Below are positions 34,702-43,243 of a DNA stretch of 62,447 nt, piece after piece; position 1 is the stretch's first letter; the number at the start of each line of letters is the position of its first letter. The translations under genes were made by a program, and so were the position numbers. Below the pieces are notes generated by a model, which made no database searches, was not told where the DNA came from, and saw only the letters and a program-made list of their open reading frames with translations. The DNA lies in assembly GCA_045579045.1 (NCBI GenBank), contig JAZNLL010000007.1, positions 1 to 62,447 of the forward strand, given 5' to 3'. This stretch comes from Avoscillospira sp045579045 (GTDB taxonomy: Bacteria; Bacillota; Clostridia; Oscillospirales; Oscillospiraceae).

Positions 34702-35349
34702 ATGAAATCGGTTTTGTTGATTGGACTCGGTCGGTTCGGCAAGCACATTGCCATGGAACTGCACACCCTTGGCCATGAAGTCATGGCTGTGGACGATAAT
34801 GAAGAACGGTTGGATGAGGCCATGCCCTATGTGACCAGTGGGCAGATCGGTGACAGCACCAACGAGGCATTTCTGGCTTCTCTGGGCGTGAAAAACTTTG
34901 ATGTCTGCATCGTCACCATCAGCAATGATTTCCAGGCCTCTCTGGAAACCACTTATCTGCTGAAGGAGCTGGGTGCCAAACTGGTGGTCTCCCGTGCCGA
35001 ACGGGACGGACAGGCCAAGTTCCTCCTGCGGAACGGTGCCGATGAAGTTGTCTATCCCGAACGGGATCTGGCAAAATGGGCTGCCATCCGATTTACCTCC
35101 GATCACATCATGGACTATATTGAATTGGATGACGACCACGGCATCTACGAAGTAGATGTACCGGATCAGTGGGAAGGCAAATCCATTTTGCAGATCGACA
35201 TCCGCAAAAAATACGGCATCAACATTTTGGGCATCAAACGGCGAGGGGAGCTGAGTCTGACCATCGACCCCAACCGAATCTTCGACAGTGAAGATTCTAT
35301 GCTGGTCCTTGGCACCTATAAGGATCTCCGCAAGTGTTTCCATATCTAA
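34702..35349 (+). CDS. ktrA: Potassium uptake regulatory subunit KtrA/TrkA
   Basis: A 215-residue cytoplasmic RCK protein: the N-terminal Rossmann half begins LLIGLGRFGKHIA with the acidic ribose residue in AVDDNEE, and the C-terminal RCK_C domain follows (about 140-215). In the family it forms an octameric ring that gates KtrB in response to ATP/ADP and c-di-AMP. It is 12 bases after ktrB with AAAGGAGG before the ATG, so co-transcribed. Confidence 0.93.
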   Translation: MKSVLLIGLGRFGKHIAMELHTLGHEVMAVDDNEERLDEAMPYVTSGQIGDSTNEAFLASLGVKNFDVCIVTISNDFQASLETTYLLKELGAKLVVSRAERDGQAKFLLRNGADEVVYPERDLAKWAAIRFTSDHIMDYIELDDDHGIYEVDVPDQWEGKSILQIDIRKKYGINILGIKRRGELSLTIDPNRIFDSEDSMLVLGTYKDLRKCFHI

Positions 35350-35350
35350 G

Positions 35351-35390
35351 AAAAACCGACCTGTGGTTATGATCACAGGTCGATTTTTTA
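35351..35390 (+). terminator. ktrBA terminator
   Basis: CGACCTGTG (35357-35365) and CACAGGTCG (35374-35382) form a 9-bp stem with an 8-base loop followed by ATTTTTTA. Confidence 0.85.
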
Positions 35391-35396
35391 CAGTAT

Positions 35397-35425
35397 TTGA
35401 CTTTTTGACTTTGCATTGGTATAAT
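35397..35425 (+). promoter_or_regulatory. Promoter of the SNF-type symporter gene
   Basis: TTGACT (35397-35402) and perfect TATAAT (35420-35425) with 17-base spacing. A strong promoter in front of an interrupted gene argues that the inactivation, if real, is recent. Confidence 0.85.
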
Positions 35426-35469
35426 GTTACTGTTCTATTCTGCAACAATGCAAAGGAGAGAAAGAAAAA

Positions 35470-36810
35470 ATGAACGAACGCGAACGATTGGGATCCCGTT
35501 TGGGATTCATCCTGCTGAGTGCAGGCTGCGCCATCGGCTGCGGCAACGTCTGGAAGTTCCCCTGGATGGCCGGCCAGTATGGCGGCGGCGGCTTTGTGCT
35601 GATCTATGTGCTCTGCCTGCTGTTCCTCGGTCTGCCTGTTATGACCATGGAATTCTCCCTCGGCCGTGCCGCTCAGGCCAGCCCCGTCCGTATGTACCAG
35701 CAGCTGCAGAAGCCCGGTCAGAAGTGGCATACCCACGGCTATTTTGCCCTCTTCGGCAATATCTGCCTCATGTCCTTCTACACCGTCGTTGCCGGCTGGA
35801 TCATGTACTACTTCTATAAGTTTGTCACTGGTCAGACTGCAGATCTGGGCTTTGTCAACATGATCTCCAACCCCGGCGTCAACATGCTCTTTATGGTCAT
35901 TGTTGTCATTCTGGGTTTTGCCATCCTGAGCTTCAACCTGCAGGGCGGTCTGGAACGGATCACCAAGTATATGATGGTTGCTCTGCTGGGTCTCATGGTC
36001 GTGCTGGCTGTTAACAGCGCAACCCTGTCCGGTGCAAAGGAAGGTCTGAAGTTCTATCTGTTGCCCGACCTGTCTAAGATCACCCCCAATGTGGTCGTCG
36101 GCGCTATGAACTAGGCATTCTTCTCCCTGAGCCTCGGTATCGGCTCCATGGCCATCTTCGGCAGCTACATCAACAAGGAGCGCTCCCTGATGGGCGAGTC
36201 CGTCAATGTTATCATTCTGGACACCTTCGTTGCTGTTATGGCCGGCTTCATCATCTTCCCCGCTTGCTTCACCTATGATATGGAAGTCGGCGCAGGCCCC
36301 GGTCTGCTGTTCGATACCATGGCAACCGTTTTCAACAACATGAACGGCGGCAGAATTTGGGGCTCCATCTTCTTCCTGTTCATGGTCTTCGCTTCCATGT
36401 CCACCGTTCTGGCTGTGTTTGAGAACATTCTGGCCTGTGTCCGTGAGATGACCGGTTGGAGCAGACCTAAGGGCAGCATCGTCTGCGCCATTGGCATTCT
36501 GCTCACCTCCACCACCACCGCTCTGGGCTACAGCATCATCAAGTTCCAGCCCTTCGCTGAAGGCAGCGCATGGCTGGATCTGTGGGACTTCATCGTTTCC
36601 AACAACCTGCTGCCTCTGGGCTCTTTGCTGTTTGTCATCTTCTGCTGCAACAAGCGTTACGGCTGGGGCTGGGACAACTTCGTTGCCGAAGCCAATGCCG
36701 GCAAGGGTCTGAAGGTCAAGAACTGGATGAAGCCCATCTTCTGCTACATCGTTCCCATTGCAATTATCGTGATCTACATTATGGGTCTGGTCAATTTCAG
36801 CTGGAAGTAA
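35470..36810 (+). pseudogene. Sodium-dependent amino-acid symporter (SNF/NSS family) with in-frame amber stop
   Basis: A 446-residue reading frame of the neurotransmitter:sodium symporter family (NVWKFPWMAGQYGGGGF in TM1), the bacterial size for this family. It is interrupted only by one TAG at 36112-36114. Downstream AFFSLSLGIGSMAIFGSY is the TM6 unwound substrate-site region, and homologues have Gln before AFFSLS, so CAG became TAG. No frameshift is present and both halves are otherwise conserved. A restart at ATG 36148 lacks a ribosome binding site. It could be a pseudogene, a sequencing error or, less likely, amber readthrough. Confidence 0.85.
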
Positions 36811-36827
36811 TTGCAGATTATAAGCAT

Positions 36828-36860
36828 AAAAAACTCCGACCGTTCGGTCGGAGTTTTTTT
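36828..36860. terminator. Terminator between symporter gene and thrC
   Basis: CTCCGACC-GTTC-GGTCGGAG perfect 8-bp stem flanked by AAAAAA and TTTTTTT, between convergent genes. Confidence 0.9.
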
Positions 36861-36866
36861 ATTTTC

Positions 36867-38102
36867 TTACAGCAGCCCTTGCTCCTTAAATGCCTTCCGG
36901 AGCAGCGCCATATCGTTGGGCAGGCTGATGGGTTCGCCGCAGGCGGCGATGGCGTTTGCCACATCCCTCAGGCCGTTGCCGGTGACCACAGAAACTACGG
37001 TGGCATCAGCAGGAATCTGACCCTGCTCGCAGAGCTTTTTCAGTCCTGCTGCACCGGTGACACCGGCAGGCTCACCGAACACACCGCAGGTTCTGCCCAA
37101 CAGCTTCTGGGCTGCCATGATCTCCTCATCGGAGACATTGACCACCAGACCGCCAGACTCCCGAATGGCCATCAGCGCCTTATCCGCATTTCTGGGCACA
37201 CCAACGGCAATGGAATCGGCAAGGGTGTTCTCCTCCATGGGATACCAGTCTTCACCGGTTGCAATGGCTCTGTTCAGCGGACAGCAGCCCTCCGCCTGGG
37301 CGGAAATGAGCTTTGGCAGCTTGTCGATAAAGCCGATGGCATAGAGGTCTTTGAGACCCTTCCACAAGCCTGCGATGGTGCAGCCGTCGCCTACGGAAAT
37401 GGCGATATAATCCGGAACCTGCCAGTCCAGTTGCTCCATGATCTCCAGAGAAACCGTCTTTTTGCCCTCAGACAGATAGGGGTTGATGGCAGCATTGCGG
37501 TTGTACCAGCCCCACTTGTCGATGGCGGCCTTGCTCAGTTCAAAGGTGTCCTCATAGGAACCCTGCACGGAAACCACATGGGCACCGAAGGTCATCAGCT
37601 GGGCCACCTTGCCCTTGGGAGCACGGGAAGGCACAAAGATATATGTTTCAATGCCTGCCGCAGCAGCATTGCCTGCCAGCGAGGAGGCGGCATTGCCTGT
37701 GGACGAGCAGGCGATGACCTTTGCACCGGCTTCCGTTGCCTTGGCAACCGCCATGGAAGATGCCCGGTCTTTCAGAGATGCCGTAGGATTGAGTCCGTCA
37801 TCCTTCACATAGAGCTTGGCGATTCCCAGTTCCTTTGCCAGCCGGGGTGCTTCGTACAGAGGCGACCAACCTACCCGCAGAGGCGGTTCGGGGGTATTTT
37901 CCTCCACCGGCAGCAGCTCCCGATATCGCCACATGGTGCGGTTTTCCCGATTTTTCAAGGTTTCCTTTGTAAAAACAGACTTGATATATTCGTAATCGTA
38001 GACGATCTCCAGAATACCGCCGCAGGCGCAGTTGGTCAGATCCGGTGTGGCTTCATAGGTCTTGCCGCACTTGACGCACTTTCCGTATTTCACATGTCGC
38101 AT
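36867..38102 (-). CDS. thrC: Threonine synthase with N-terminal zinc ribbon
   Basis: About 411 residues, fold-II PLP enzyme converting O-phosphohomoserine to threonine. The N-terminal CVKCGKTY...CACGG is a rubredoxin-like zinc ribbon. NPTASLKDRASS contains the PLP lysine, and SVGDGCTIAGLWKGL is the phosphate loop. GGAGGG lies before the ATG at 38102. The longer open frame to 38174 runs into the repeat element and is rejected. It lies downstream of another fold-II PLP gene on the same strand, separated by the repeat, so a role in the same catabolic module is possible but not needed. Confidence 0.88.
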   Translation of the reverse strand: MRHVKYGKCVKCGKTYEATPDLTNCACGGILEIVYDYEYIKSVFTKETLKNRENRTMWRYRELLPVEENTPEPPLRVGWSPLYEAPRLAKELGIAKLYVKDDGLNPTASLKDRASSMAVAKATEAGAKVIACSSTGNAASSLAGNAAAAGIETYIFVPSRAPKGKVAQLMTFGAHVVSVQGSYEDTFELSKAAIDKWGWYNRNAAINPYLSEGKKTVSLEIMEQLDWQVPDYIAISVGDGCTIAGLWKGLKDLYAIGFIDKLPKLISAQAEGCCPLNRAIATGEDWYPMEENTLADSIAVGVPRNADKALMAIRESGGLVVNVSDEEIMAAQKLLGRTCGVFGEPAGVTGAAGLKKLCEQGQIPADATVVSVVTGNGLRDVANAIAACGEPISLPNDMALLRKAFKEQGLL

Positions 38103-38132
38103 GATGTTCCCTCCAATTTGGAATGAAAACGG

Positions 38133-38213
38133 TTTGGGCGACCATGGGTCGCCCAAACAATTCAATTGTCGCAAAGCGACACATTCATTGTCAATTGTCC
38201 ATTGTCAATTGTC
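38133..38213. repeat. Hairpins plus heptamer tandem repeat between the PLP gene and thrC
   Basis: This 118-base gap holds an 11-bp perfect stem TTTGGGCGACC / GGTCGCCCAAA with a 3-base loop (38133-38157), a second small hairpin GTCGC-AAA-GCGAC (38168-38180), and four copies of ATTGTC at exact 7-base spacing (38187, 38194, 38201, 38208), with a fifth at 38165. The first hairpin could terminate the upstream PLP gene on the minus strand. The heptamer array looks like part of a dispersed non-coding repeat. Confidence 0.75.
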
Positions 38214-38220
38214 AATTATT

Positions 38221-39696
38221 TTACAGGTTTTTCAGAATACCGACTTCTTCATTGAAGGCATCAATCAATTCATCCAGCTCCTTGGCCTGTGCGTGGACGG
38301 CATCCCAGGTGCCCTTGGTGTCATACCACTGAGCGTTGAGATCTTCCACATCCATAGCCTGCTGCTCCACCCAAGTGTAGTACTTGAGATTGTGGACACG
38401 CTTCCGATCAGCATAGGTCAATTCGATCAGGTTATCGGTCTTGAGACCCAGCATATGCAGAGCATGATCCTTGGCAGCTTCGATGACGGAATACGCACCG
38501 TGCATATCGTTCAGTTCCGTCACACGGGACTTATACATATCGGCAGAGTCGGTGAGGACCGTTGCCACCACATCGTTTTCCGTCAGCTCATAGTACTTTG
38601 CCATCTTGATGCAGCAGAGCACATTGGCGATGCCGGAAATGCCCATCCAGGTGAACTTCTGAATCTGCTCGTCGGTGAAGCCCAGTTCTTCCTTCAGATA
38701 CTTCTGACCGTCGGCGGTGTTAAACAGACGGAGCAGTCTCTGAGAATCTTCATCGTCAATGGCAATGGCCATATCGGTGTTCTTCACATTATGTACCCAG
38801 GGGATGTGCTTATCACCGATACCCTCGATGCGGTGACCGCCGAAGCCGTTGTCCAGAATGGTGGGGCACTGGAGGGCTTCGCCAACCGCCAGCTTCAGAT
38901 GGGGATACCGCTCCTTCAGCAGATCGCCCGCGGACATGGTGCCGGCGGAACCGGAGGTGAAGCAGGCACCGGCAAAGTTCTGACCGGGCTTCTTGACGCC
39001 TTCAAACAGCTCTGCCAGGGCGTAGCCGGTGACATTGTAGTGCCACAGGGGGTTGCCCATTTCGGCAAACTGGTTGAAGATCATCATGGTAGGATCCTGC
39101 TTCAGTTCCCAGGTCTTATCAAAAATTTCCTTGACATTGCTCTCACAGCCGGGAGTGGCAATGATCTGACCGGCAATGGACTGGAGCCACTCAAACCGTT
39201 CTCTGGACATATCCTGAGGCAAAATGGCCACAGAATCGCAGGCCAGCAACTTGGAGTTGAATGCGCCGCCGCGGCAGTAGTTGCCGGTGGAGGGCCAGAC
39301 AGCATGATGATAAGTGGCATCAAACTGACCGGTGACCAGTCTGGGCACCAGGCATCCGAAGGATGCGCCGACTTTGTGGCAGCCCGTGGGGAACCACTTG
39401 CCTGCCATAGCAATGATGCGGCAGGGCACGCCAGAAAGGCTGGAGGGGATCTCCACATAATTGGGGATCTTCTGGAACAGACCGCCGCTGTCCTTGGCCT
39501 CATTGTGCCAGCTGACACGGAACAGGTTAACAGGATCCACATCCCACAGACCCGTGTGGCTCAGCTTTGCCTTGATCTTTTCAGGGATCAGGTCAGGATT
39601 CTGCATCTGAGCAATGGTGGGAATGATGATGTTGTTTTCCTTGGCCTTCTGAATATTGTGGGCCCGGCCCTCTTTTTGGATGTGAAGATCGATCAT
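38221..39696 (-). CDS. TrpB-like fold-II PLP-dependent enzyme (unassigned lyase/synthase)
   Basis: A 491-residue protein of the tryptophan-synthase-beta / cysteine-synthase superfamily. PTGCHKVGASFG holds the likely PLP lysine (HK as in TrpB), STGNYCRGGAF the substrate loop, and TSGSAGTMSAG the PLP-phosphate loop. It is longer than YgeX (about 400) and differs from it around the PLP lysine. It is divergently transcribed from ygeY-ygeW-arcC, with the regulator gene directly upstream on its own strand. I infer that it acts on the amino-acid substrate or product of that module. The exact reaction is unknown. A ribosome binding site GGGAGGTAAC precedes the ATG. Confidence 0.8.
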   Translation of the reverse strand: MIDLHIQKEGRAHNIQKAKENNIIIPTIAQMQNPDLIPEKIKAKLSHTGLWDVDPVNLFRVSWHNEAKDSGGLFQKIPNYVEIPSSLSGVPCRIIAMAGKWFPTGCHKVGASFGCLVPRLVTGQFDATYHHAVWPSTGNYCRGGAFNSKLLACDSVAILPQDMSRERFEWLQSIAGQIIATPGCESNVKEIFDKTWELKQDPTMMIFNQFAEMGNPLWHYNVTGYALAELFEGVKKPGQNFAGACFTSGSAGTMSAGDLLKERYPHLKLAVGEALQCPTILDNGFGGHRIEGIGDKHIPWVHNVKNTDMAIAIDDEDSQRLLRLFNTADGQKYLKEELGFTDEQIQKFTWMGISGIANVLCCIKMAKYYELTENDVVATVLTDSADMYKSRVTELNDMHGAYSVIEAAKDHALHMLGLKTDNLIELTYADRKRVHNLKYYTWVEQQAMDVEDLNAQWYDTKGTWDAVHAQAKELDELIDAFNEEVGILKNL

Positions 39697-39697
39697 A

Positions 39698-40345
39698 TCA
39701 GTTACCTCCCGTTTTACTGTCTAAATAGGAATAAAGTGTGTATTTGGAAATTCCGAAGTGTTTGGCGATCTTATCGCCGGATTTGGTAATGAGCAGCGCA
39801 CCGTTGCCGCTGAGGAAGTGGATGGCTTTGATCTTATCCTCCTTTGTCATCAGGGGCACTGGCTTGCCGATCATTTCATCTGCCTGTCGGATGAGATCAT
39901 CCAGCAGATCGTTGACATTGAGGGTGATGCGTTCCGGCTCTTTGCGGACGGTGTTATCCACCTGTATCATATTATGAATGGTATTCTCCGCCATAGCCAA
40001 TGTGGAAATATCAAAATTGATGCAAAAAAGAGCACTGATATTTCCGTCACCATCCCGAATATACATCGTAGAGGACTTGAGGAGTTTTCCCTCCGGGGTT
40101 CTGGTCAGGTAGCACAGCTGGTCTGCCGAATCGTTGCGACCCTTGCCAAGCTGTTCCAGAACCGCATGAGACGGTCCGTCGCCCACCTTCCGTCCGGAGA
40201 CATGGCCGTTTTCGATGGCTGTCACCGACTGTATGGTGCTGCGTTCCGAAACCTCATGGATCACCACTTCGCAGCAGCTGCCAAACTGGGCCGCAATGCC
40301 CTTGGCCAACTGTTTCAGACGATCCATTTCTTTCTGATCCAGCAT
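39698..40345 (-). CDS. YheO/DauR-type PAS-HTH transcriptional regulator
   Basis: About 215 residues: an N-terminal YheO-like PAS domain (CCEVVIHEVSE, ALFCINFDIS) and a C-terminal helix-turn-helix of the HTH_22 group (AKHFGISKYTLYSYLD). Relatives include DauR, which controls D-arginine catabolism, and regulators beside ygeW-type clusters. GGAGGTGGG precedes the ATG at 40345. It is 1 base from the PLP gene on the same strand and divergent to ygeY, and is the likely local regulator binding the two palindromes at 40365 and 40444. Confidence 0.88.
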   Translation of the reverse strand: MLDQKEMDRLKQLAKGIAAQFGSCCEVVIHEVSERSTIQSVTAIENGHVSGRKVGDGPSHAVLEQLGKGRNDSADQLCYLTRTPEGKLLKSSTMYIRDGDGNISALFCINFDISTLAMAENTIHNMIQVDNTVRKEPERITLNVNDLLDDLIRQADEMIGKPVPLMTKEDKIKAIHFLSGNGALLITKSGDKIAKHFGISKYTLYSYLDSKTGGN

Positions 40346-40364
40346 ATCCCACCTCCTATTTTGC

Positions 40365-40380
40365 ACAAAAAATTTTTTGT
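40365..40380. promoter_or_regulatory. Palindrome in the regulator leader (candidate operator 1)
   Basis: A perfect 8+8 inverted repeat ACAAAAAATTTTTTGT between the regulator's -10 box and its ribosome binding site. It shares an ACAAAA...TTTTGT core with the palindrome at 40444-40462. Confidence 0.6.
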
Positions 40381-40390
40381 TTTCATACTC

Positions 40391-40418
40391 ATCATACCAC
40401 AGATGGCACAGAAATCAA
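40391..40418 (-). promoter_or_regulatory. Promoter of the regulator-PLP enzyme operon
   Basis: On the minus strand TTGATT (40413-40418) and TATGAT (40391-40396), spacing 16. Confidence 0.7.
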
Positions 40419-40443
40419 GTGGAAATTCAAAAATTTTTTCAGC

Positions 40444-40462
40444 CAAACAAAAATTTTGTTTG
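40444..40462. promoter_or_regulatory. Palindrome overlapping the ygeY -35 box (candidate operator 2)
   Basis: A perfect 9-1-9 inverted repeat CAAACAAAA-A-TTTTGTTTG. Its right arm overlaps the -35 box of the ygeY promoter, a position suited to repression or to upstream activation. Confidence 0.65.
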
Positions 40463-40488
40463 ACAACAGTCCCTAATGGGTTTATGAT
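40460..40488 (+). promoter_or_regulatory. ygeY operon promoter
   Basis: Perfect TTGACA (40460-40465) and TATGAT (40483-40488) with 17-base spacing, 63 bases before the ygeY start. Confidence 0.85.
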
Positions 40489-40550
40489 GGAATTAGCAAA
40501 GAACCTGCCAAACAGGTACCATAAAAAACGATCACAGGGAGGAACGGCAT

Positions 40551-41942
40551 ATGAATTTCGAATTGATCAAACAGGCTGCAGAAGGCTATAAAGCCGACAT
40601 GAGCAAATTCCTGCGCGCCATGATCGCCATCCCCAGCGAAAGCTGCGAGGAAGAGGGCGTCATCAAGTGCATTGAAGCGGAAATGAAGCGTCTGAACTTT
40701 GACAAAGTCGAGATCGACGGTCTGGGCAATGTCATCGGCTGGATGGGCGAGGGCGAAAAAATCATTGCCATCGACTCCCATATCGATACTGTGGGCATCG
40801 GCAACCTTGCCAACTGGGAGCATGATCCCTATGAAGGCTACGAGACCGATGAGATCATCTACGGCCGCGGCGGCACCGACCAGGAAGGCGGCCTGGCCTC
40901 CGCTGTCTCCGGCGCAAAGATCATGAAAGATCTGGATCTGATCCCCAAGGGTTATAAGATCATGATCGTCGGCTCCGTCCAGGAGGAAGACTGTGACGGC
41001 ATGTGCTGGCAGTACATCGTCAACAAATACTTCCCCAGCAAGGAAGAAGCTCAGAAGCAGATCGAATTCGTCATCTCCACAGAGCCCACCGACGGCGGCA
41101 TCTATCGCGGTCACAGAGGCAGAATGGAGATTCGTGTAGATGTAAAGGGCATCTCCTGCCACGGTTCCGCTCCCGAACGGGGCGACAATGCCATCTATAA
41201 AATGGCAGACATTCTGCAGGATGTCCGTGCCCTCAATGAAAACGACGATGCAGACGGAACCGAGATCAAGGGTCTGGTGAAGATGCTGAATCCCAAGTAC
41301 AATCCCGAGCATTATGAGGATGCACAGTTCCTGGGCAGAGGCACCTGCACCACTTCTCAGATCTTCTACACCTCCCCCAGCCGCTGCGCTGTGGCAGACT
41401 CCTGCGCCATTTCCATTGACCGCCGCATGACCGCCGGTGAGACCTGGGACTCCTGCCTGCAGGAGATCAGAGATCTGCCTGCCGTGAAGAAATACGGCGA
41501 CGATGTGAAGGTCAGCATGTATATGTATGACCGCCCGGCATGGACGGGAACCGTCTACGAGACGGAATGTTTCTTCCCCACATGGATCAACAAGGAGTCC
41601 GCCGCTCATGTGCAGGCTCTCATCGATGCCCACCACGGGCTTTTCGGTGATAAGCGCATCGGTGCTCCCTCCGCCATGGAGAAGCGGAACCGGCCTCTCA
41701 CCGACAAGTGGACCTTCTCCACCAACGGCGTTTCCATCCAGGGCCGCTACGGCATCCCCTGCGTGGGCTTCGGTCCCGGTGCTGAAAGCCAGGCTCACGC
41801 TCCCAACGAGATCACCTGGAAGCAGGATCTGGTCACCTGTGCTGCCCTCTACGCAGCCGTTCCCGGTCTGTATAAGGAAGAAAACAAGACCGCCGATGTG
41901 ACCCAGTTCCGCCAGAGCCTCACCGATAATGACATTCGCTGA
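40551..41942 (+). CDS. ygeY: YgeY-family M20 metallohydrolase
   Basis: A 463-residue M20-family amidohydrolase/peptidase. The dimetal site is readable: IAIDSHIDTV (H-x-D), GRGGTDQEGG (bridging Asp), QEEDCDG (general-base Glu) and a histidine in CHGSAPERGDN of the dimerisation domain. The YgeY family is found with ygeW and carbamate kinase in gene sets linked to purine and diaminopropionate breakdown and to selenium-dependent enzymes. No in-frame TGA codon is present, so it is not itself a selenoprotein. It is the first gene of the ygeY-ygeW-arcC operon. Confidence 0.92.
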   Translation: MNFELIKQAAEGYKADMSKFLRAMIAIPSESCEEEGVIKCIEAEMKRLNFDKVEIDGLGNVIGWMGEGEKIIAIDSHIDTVGIGNLANWEHDPYEGYETDEIIYGRGGTDQEGGLASAVSGAKIMKDLDLIPKGYKIMIVGSVQEEDCDGMCWQYIVNKYFPSKEEAQKQIEFVISTEPTDGGIYRGHRGRMEIRVDVKGISCHGSAPERGDNAIYKMADILQDVRALNENDDADGTEIKGLVKMLNPKYNPEHYEDAQFLGRGTCTTSQIFYTSPSRCAVADSCAISIDRRMTAGETWDSCLQEIRDLPAVKKYGDDVKVSMYMYDRPAWTGTVYETECFFPTWINKESAAHVQALIDAHHGLFGDKRIGAPSAMEKRNRPLTDKWTFSTNGVSIQGRYGIPCVGFGPGAESQAHAPNEITWKQDLVTCAALYAAVPGLYKEENKTADVTQFRQSLTDNDIR

Positions 41943-41975
41943 TTTTTCATCCAATACATACAGGAGGACAAGAAA

Positions 41976-43169
41976 ATGAGTAAAGCTGTTGAGCTGGCAA
42001 GACACCTGGAGACCCTGAAGATCAATAACATGTACAAAAACGATTTCTATTGGACCTGGGATAAGACCAATGATGAAATCGATGCCATTTTCACCGTGGC
42101 AGATGCCCTGCGGGATCTGAGAGAGCGCAACAAGCCCACCAGAATCTTTGATTCCGGTCTTGGCATCTCCATCTTCCGTGACAATTCCACCCGTACCCGT
42201 ATCTCCTATGCCTCCGCCTGCAATCTGCTGGGTCTGGAAGAGCAGGTGCTGGACGAGAAGGTCAGCCAGATCGCCCACGGTGAGACCGTCCGTGAGACCG
42301 CCAATATGGTGTCTTTCATGGCGGAAGCCATCGGCATCCGGGACGATATGTTCATCGGCGAAGGCCACAAGTACCAGAAGACCTTTATGGATGCTCTGGA
42401 TGAAGGCTATAAAGAAGGCATCCTGGAGCAGAGACCCACGCTGGTCAACCTCCAGTGTGATGTGGATCATCCCACTCAGTGTATGGCAGATATGCTCCAT
42501 CTGATCCACCACTTCGGCGGTGTGGAAAATCTGAAGGGCAAAAAGGTCGCCATGACCTGGGCATACTCTCCCTCCTACGGCAAGCCTCTGTCCGTACCGC
42601 AGGGCGTGGTGGGTCTGTTCACCCGTTTCGGCATGGATGTGGTCCTGGCCCATCCCGAGGGCTATGAGATCATGCCCGAGATCGAAGAGATCGCCAAGAA
42701 GAATGCAGAAGAGAACAACTGCACCTTCACCAAGACCAATTCCATGGAAGAGGCCTTCAAGGATGCAGACATCGTCTATCCCAAGTCCTGGGCACCCTTT
42801 GCCGCCATGGAGCAGCGCACCAAGCTGTACCAGCAGGGCGACAAGGCCGGTATCGATGCTCTGGAGCAGGAGCTGCTGAAGCAGAATGCCGAACATACCG
42901 ACTGGGCCTGCACGGAAGAAATGATGAAGCTGACCAAGGACGGCGAAGCCCTGTATCTCCACTGCCTGCCTGCTGATATCACTGGTCTCAGCTGCGAAAA
43001 GGGCGAAGTGGATAACTCTGTCTTCGACCGTTACATGGTTCCTCTCTACAAGCAGGCTTCCTACAAGCCCTACATCATCGCCGCCATGATCTTCCTGGCA
43101 CGGGTCAAGGACCCCGTCAAGGCTCTCATGGAAATGGACGGCTCCGATGAGCAGAGAAAGAAATTCTGA
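41976..43169 (+). CDS. ygeW: Knotted carbamoyltransferase YgeW
   Basis: A 397-residue member of the transcarbamylase family. Carbamoyl-phosphate motif DNSTRTRIS, second motif DHPTQCMADM and HCLPAD are all intact, so it should be catalytic. It is longer than ornithine or aspartate transcarbamylases and matches YgeW, whose natural acceptor is not firmly established. In its genomic setting the reaction is expected to run toward carbamoyl phosphate. AGGAGG precedes the ATG, 33 bases after ygeY. Confidence 0.93.
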   Translation: MSKAVELARHLETLKINNMYKNDFYWTWDKTNDEIDAIFTVADALRDLRERNKPTRIFDSGLGISIFRDNSTRTRISYASACNLLGLEEQVLDEKVSQIAHGETVRETANMVSFMAEAIGIRDDMFIGEGHKYQKTFMDALDEGYKEGILEQRPTLVNLQCDVDHPTQCMADMLHLIHHFGGVENLKGKKVAMTWAYSPSYGKPLSVPQGVVGLFTRFGMDVVLAHPEGYEIMPEIEEIAKKNAEENNCTFTKTNSMEEAFKDADIVYPKSWAPFAAMEQRTKLYQQGDKAGIDALEQELLKQNAEHTDWACTEEMMKLTKDGEALYLHCLPADITGLSCEKGEVDNSVFDRYMVPLYKQASYKPYIIAAMIFLARVKDPVKALMEMDGSDEQRKKF

Positions 43170-43182
43170 TTTCTAATCCAAT

Positions 43183-43224
43183 GCCGCACCCTCTCTCTAC
43201 CGGTCAGGGTGCGGCTTCGTTTTT
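43183..43224 (+). terminator. Hairpin between ygeW and carbamate kinase genes
   Basis: A perfect 10-bp stem GCCGCACCCT / AGGGTGCGGC with a 13-base loop, followed by TTCGTTTTT. It lies 13 bases after the ygeW stop and just before the carbamate kinase ribosome binding site. It looks like a partial terminator that would lower carbamate kinase expression, or an RNA stabiliser. Confidence 0.6.
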
Positions 43225-43243
43225 CAGAAAGGTTGACATAATC

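Noticed and set aside
35470..36810. Symporter interruption as selenocysteine or frameshift
   Set aside because: The interrupting codon is TAG, not TGA, and both halves are in the same frame, so neither explanation fits.
40551..43169. Possible selenocysteine codons in the selenium-linked ygeY/ygeW genes
   Set aside because: Both genes read through without any in-frame TGA and no SECIS-like hairpin was needed to explain them.
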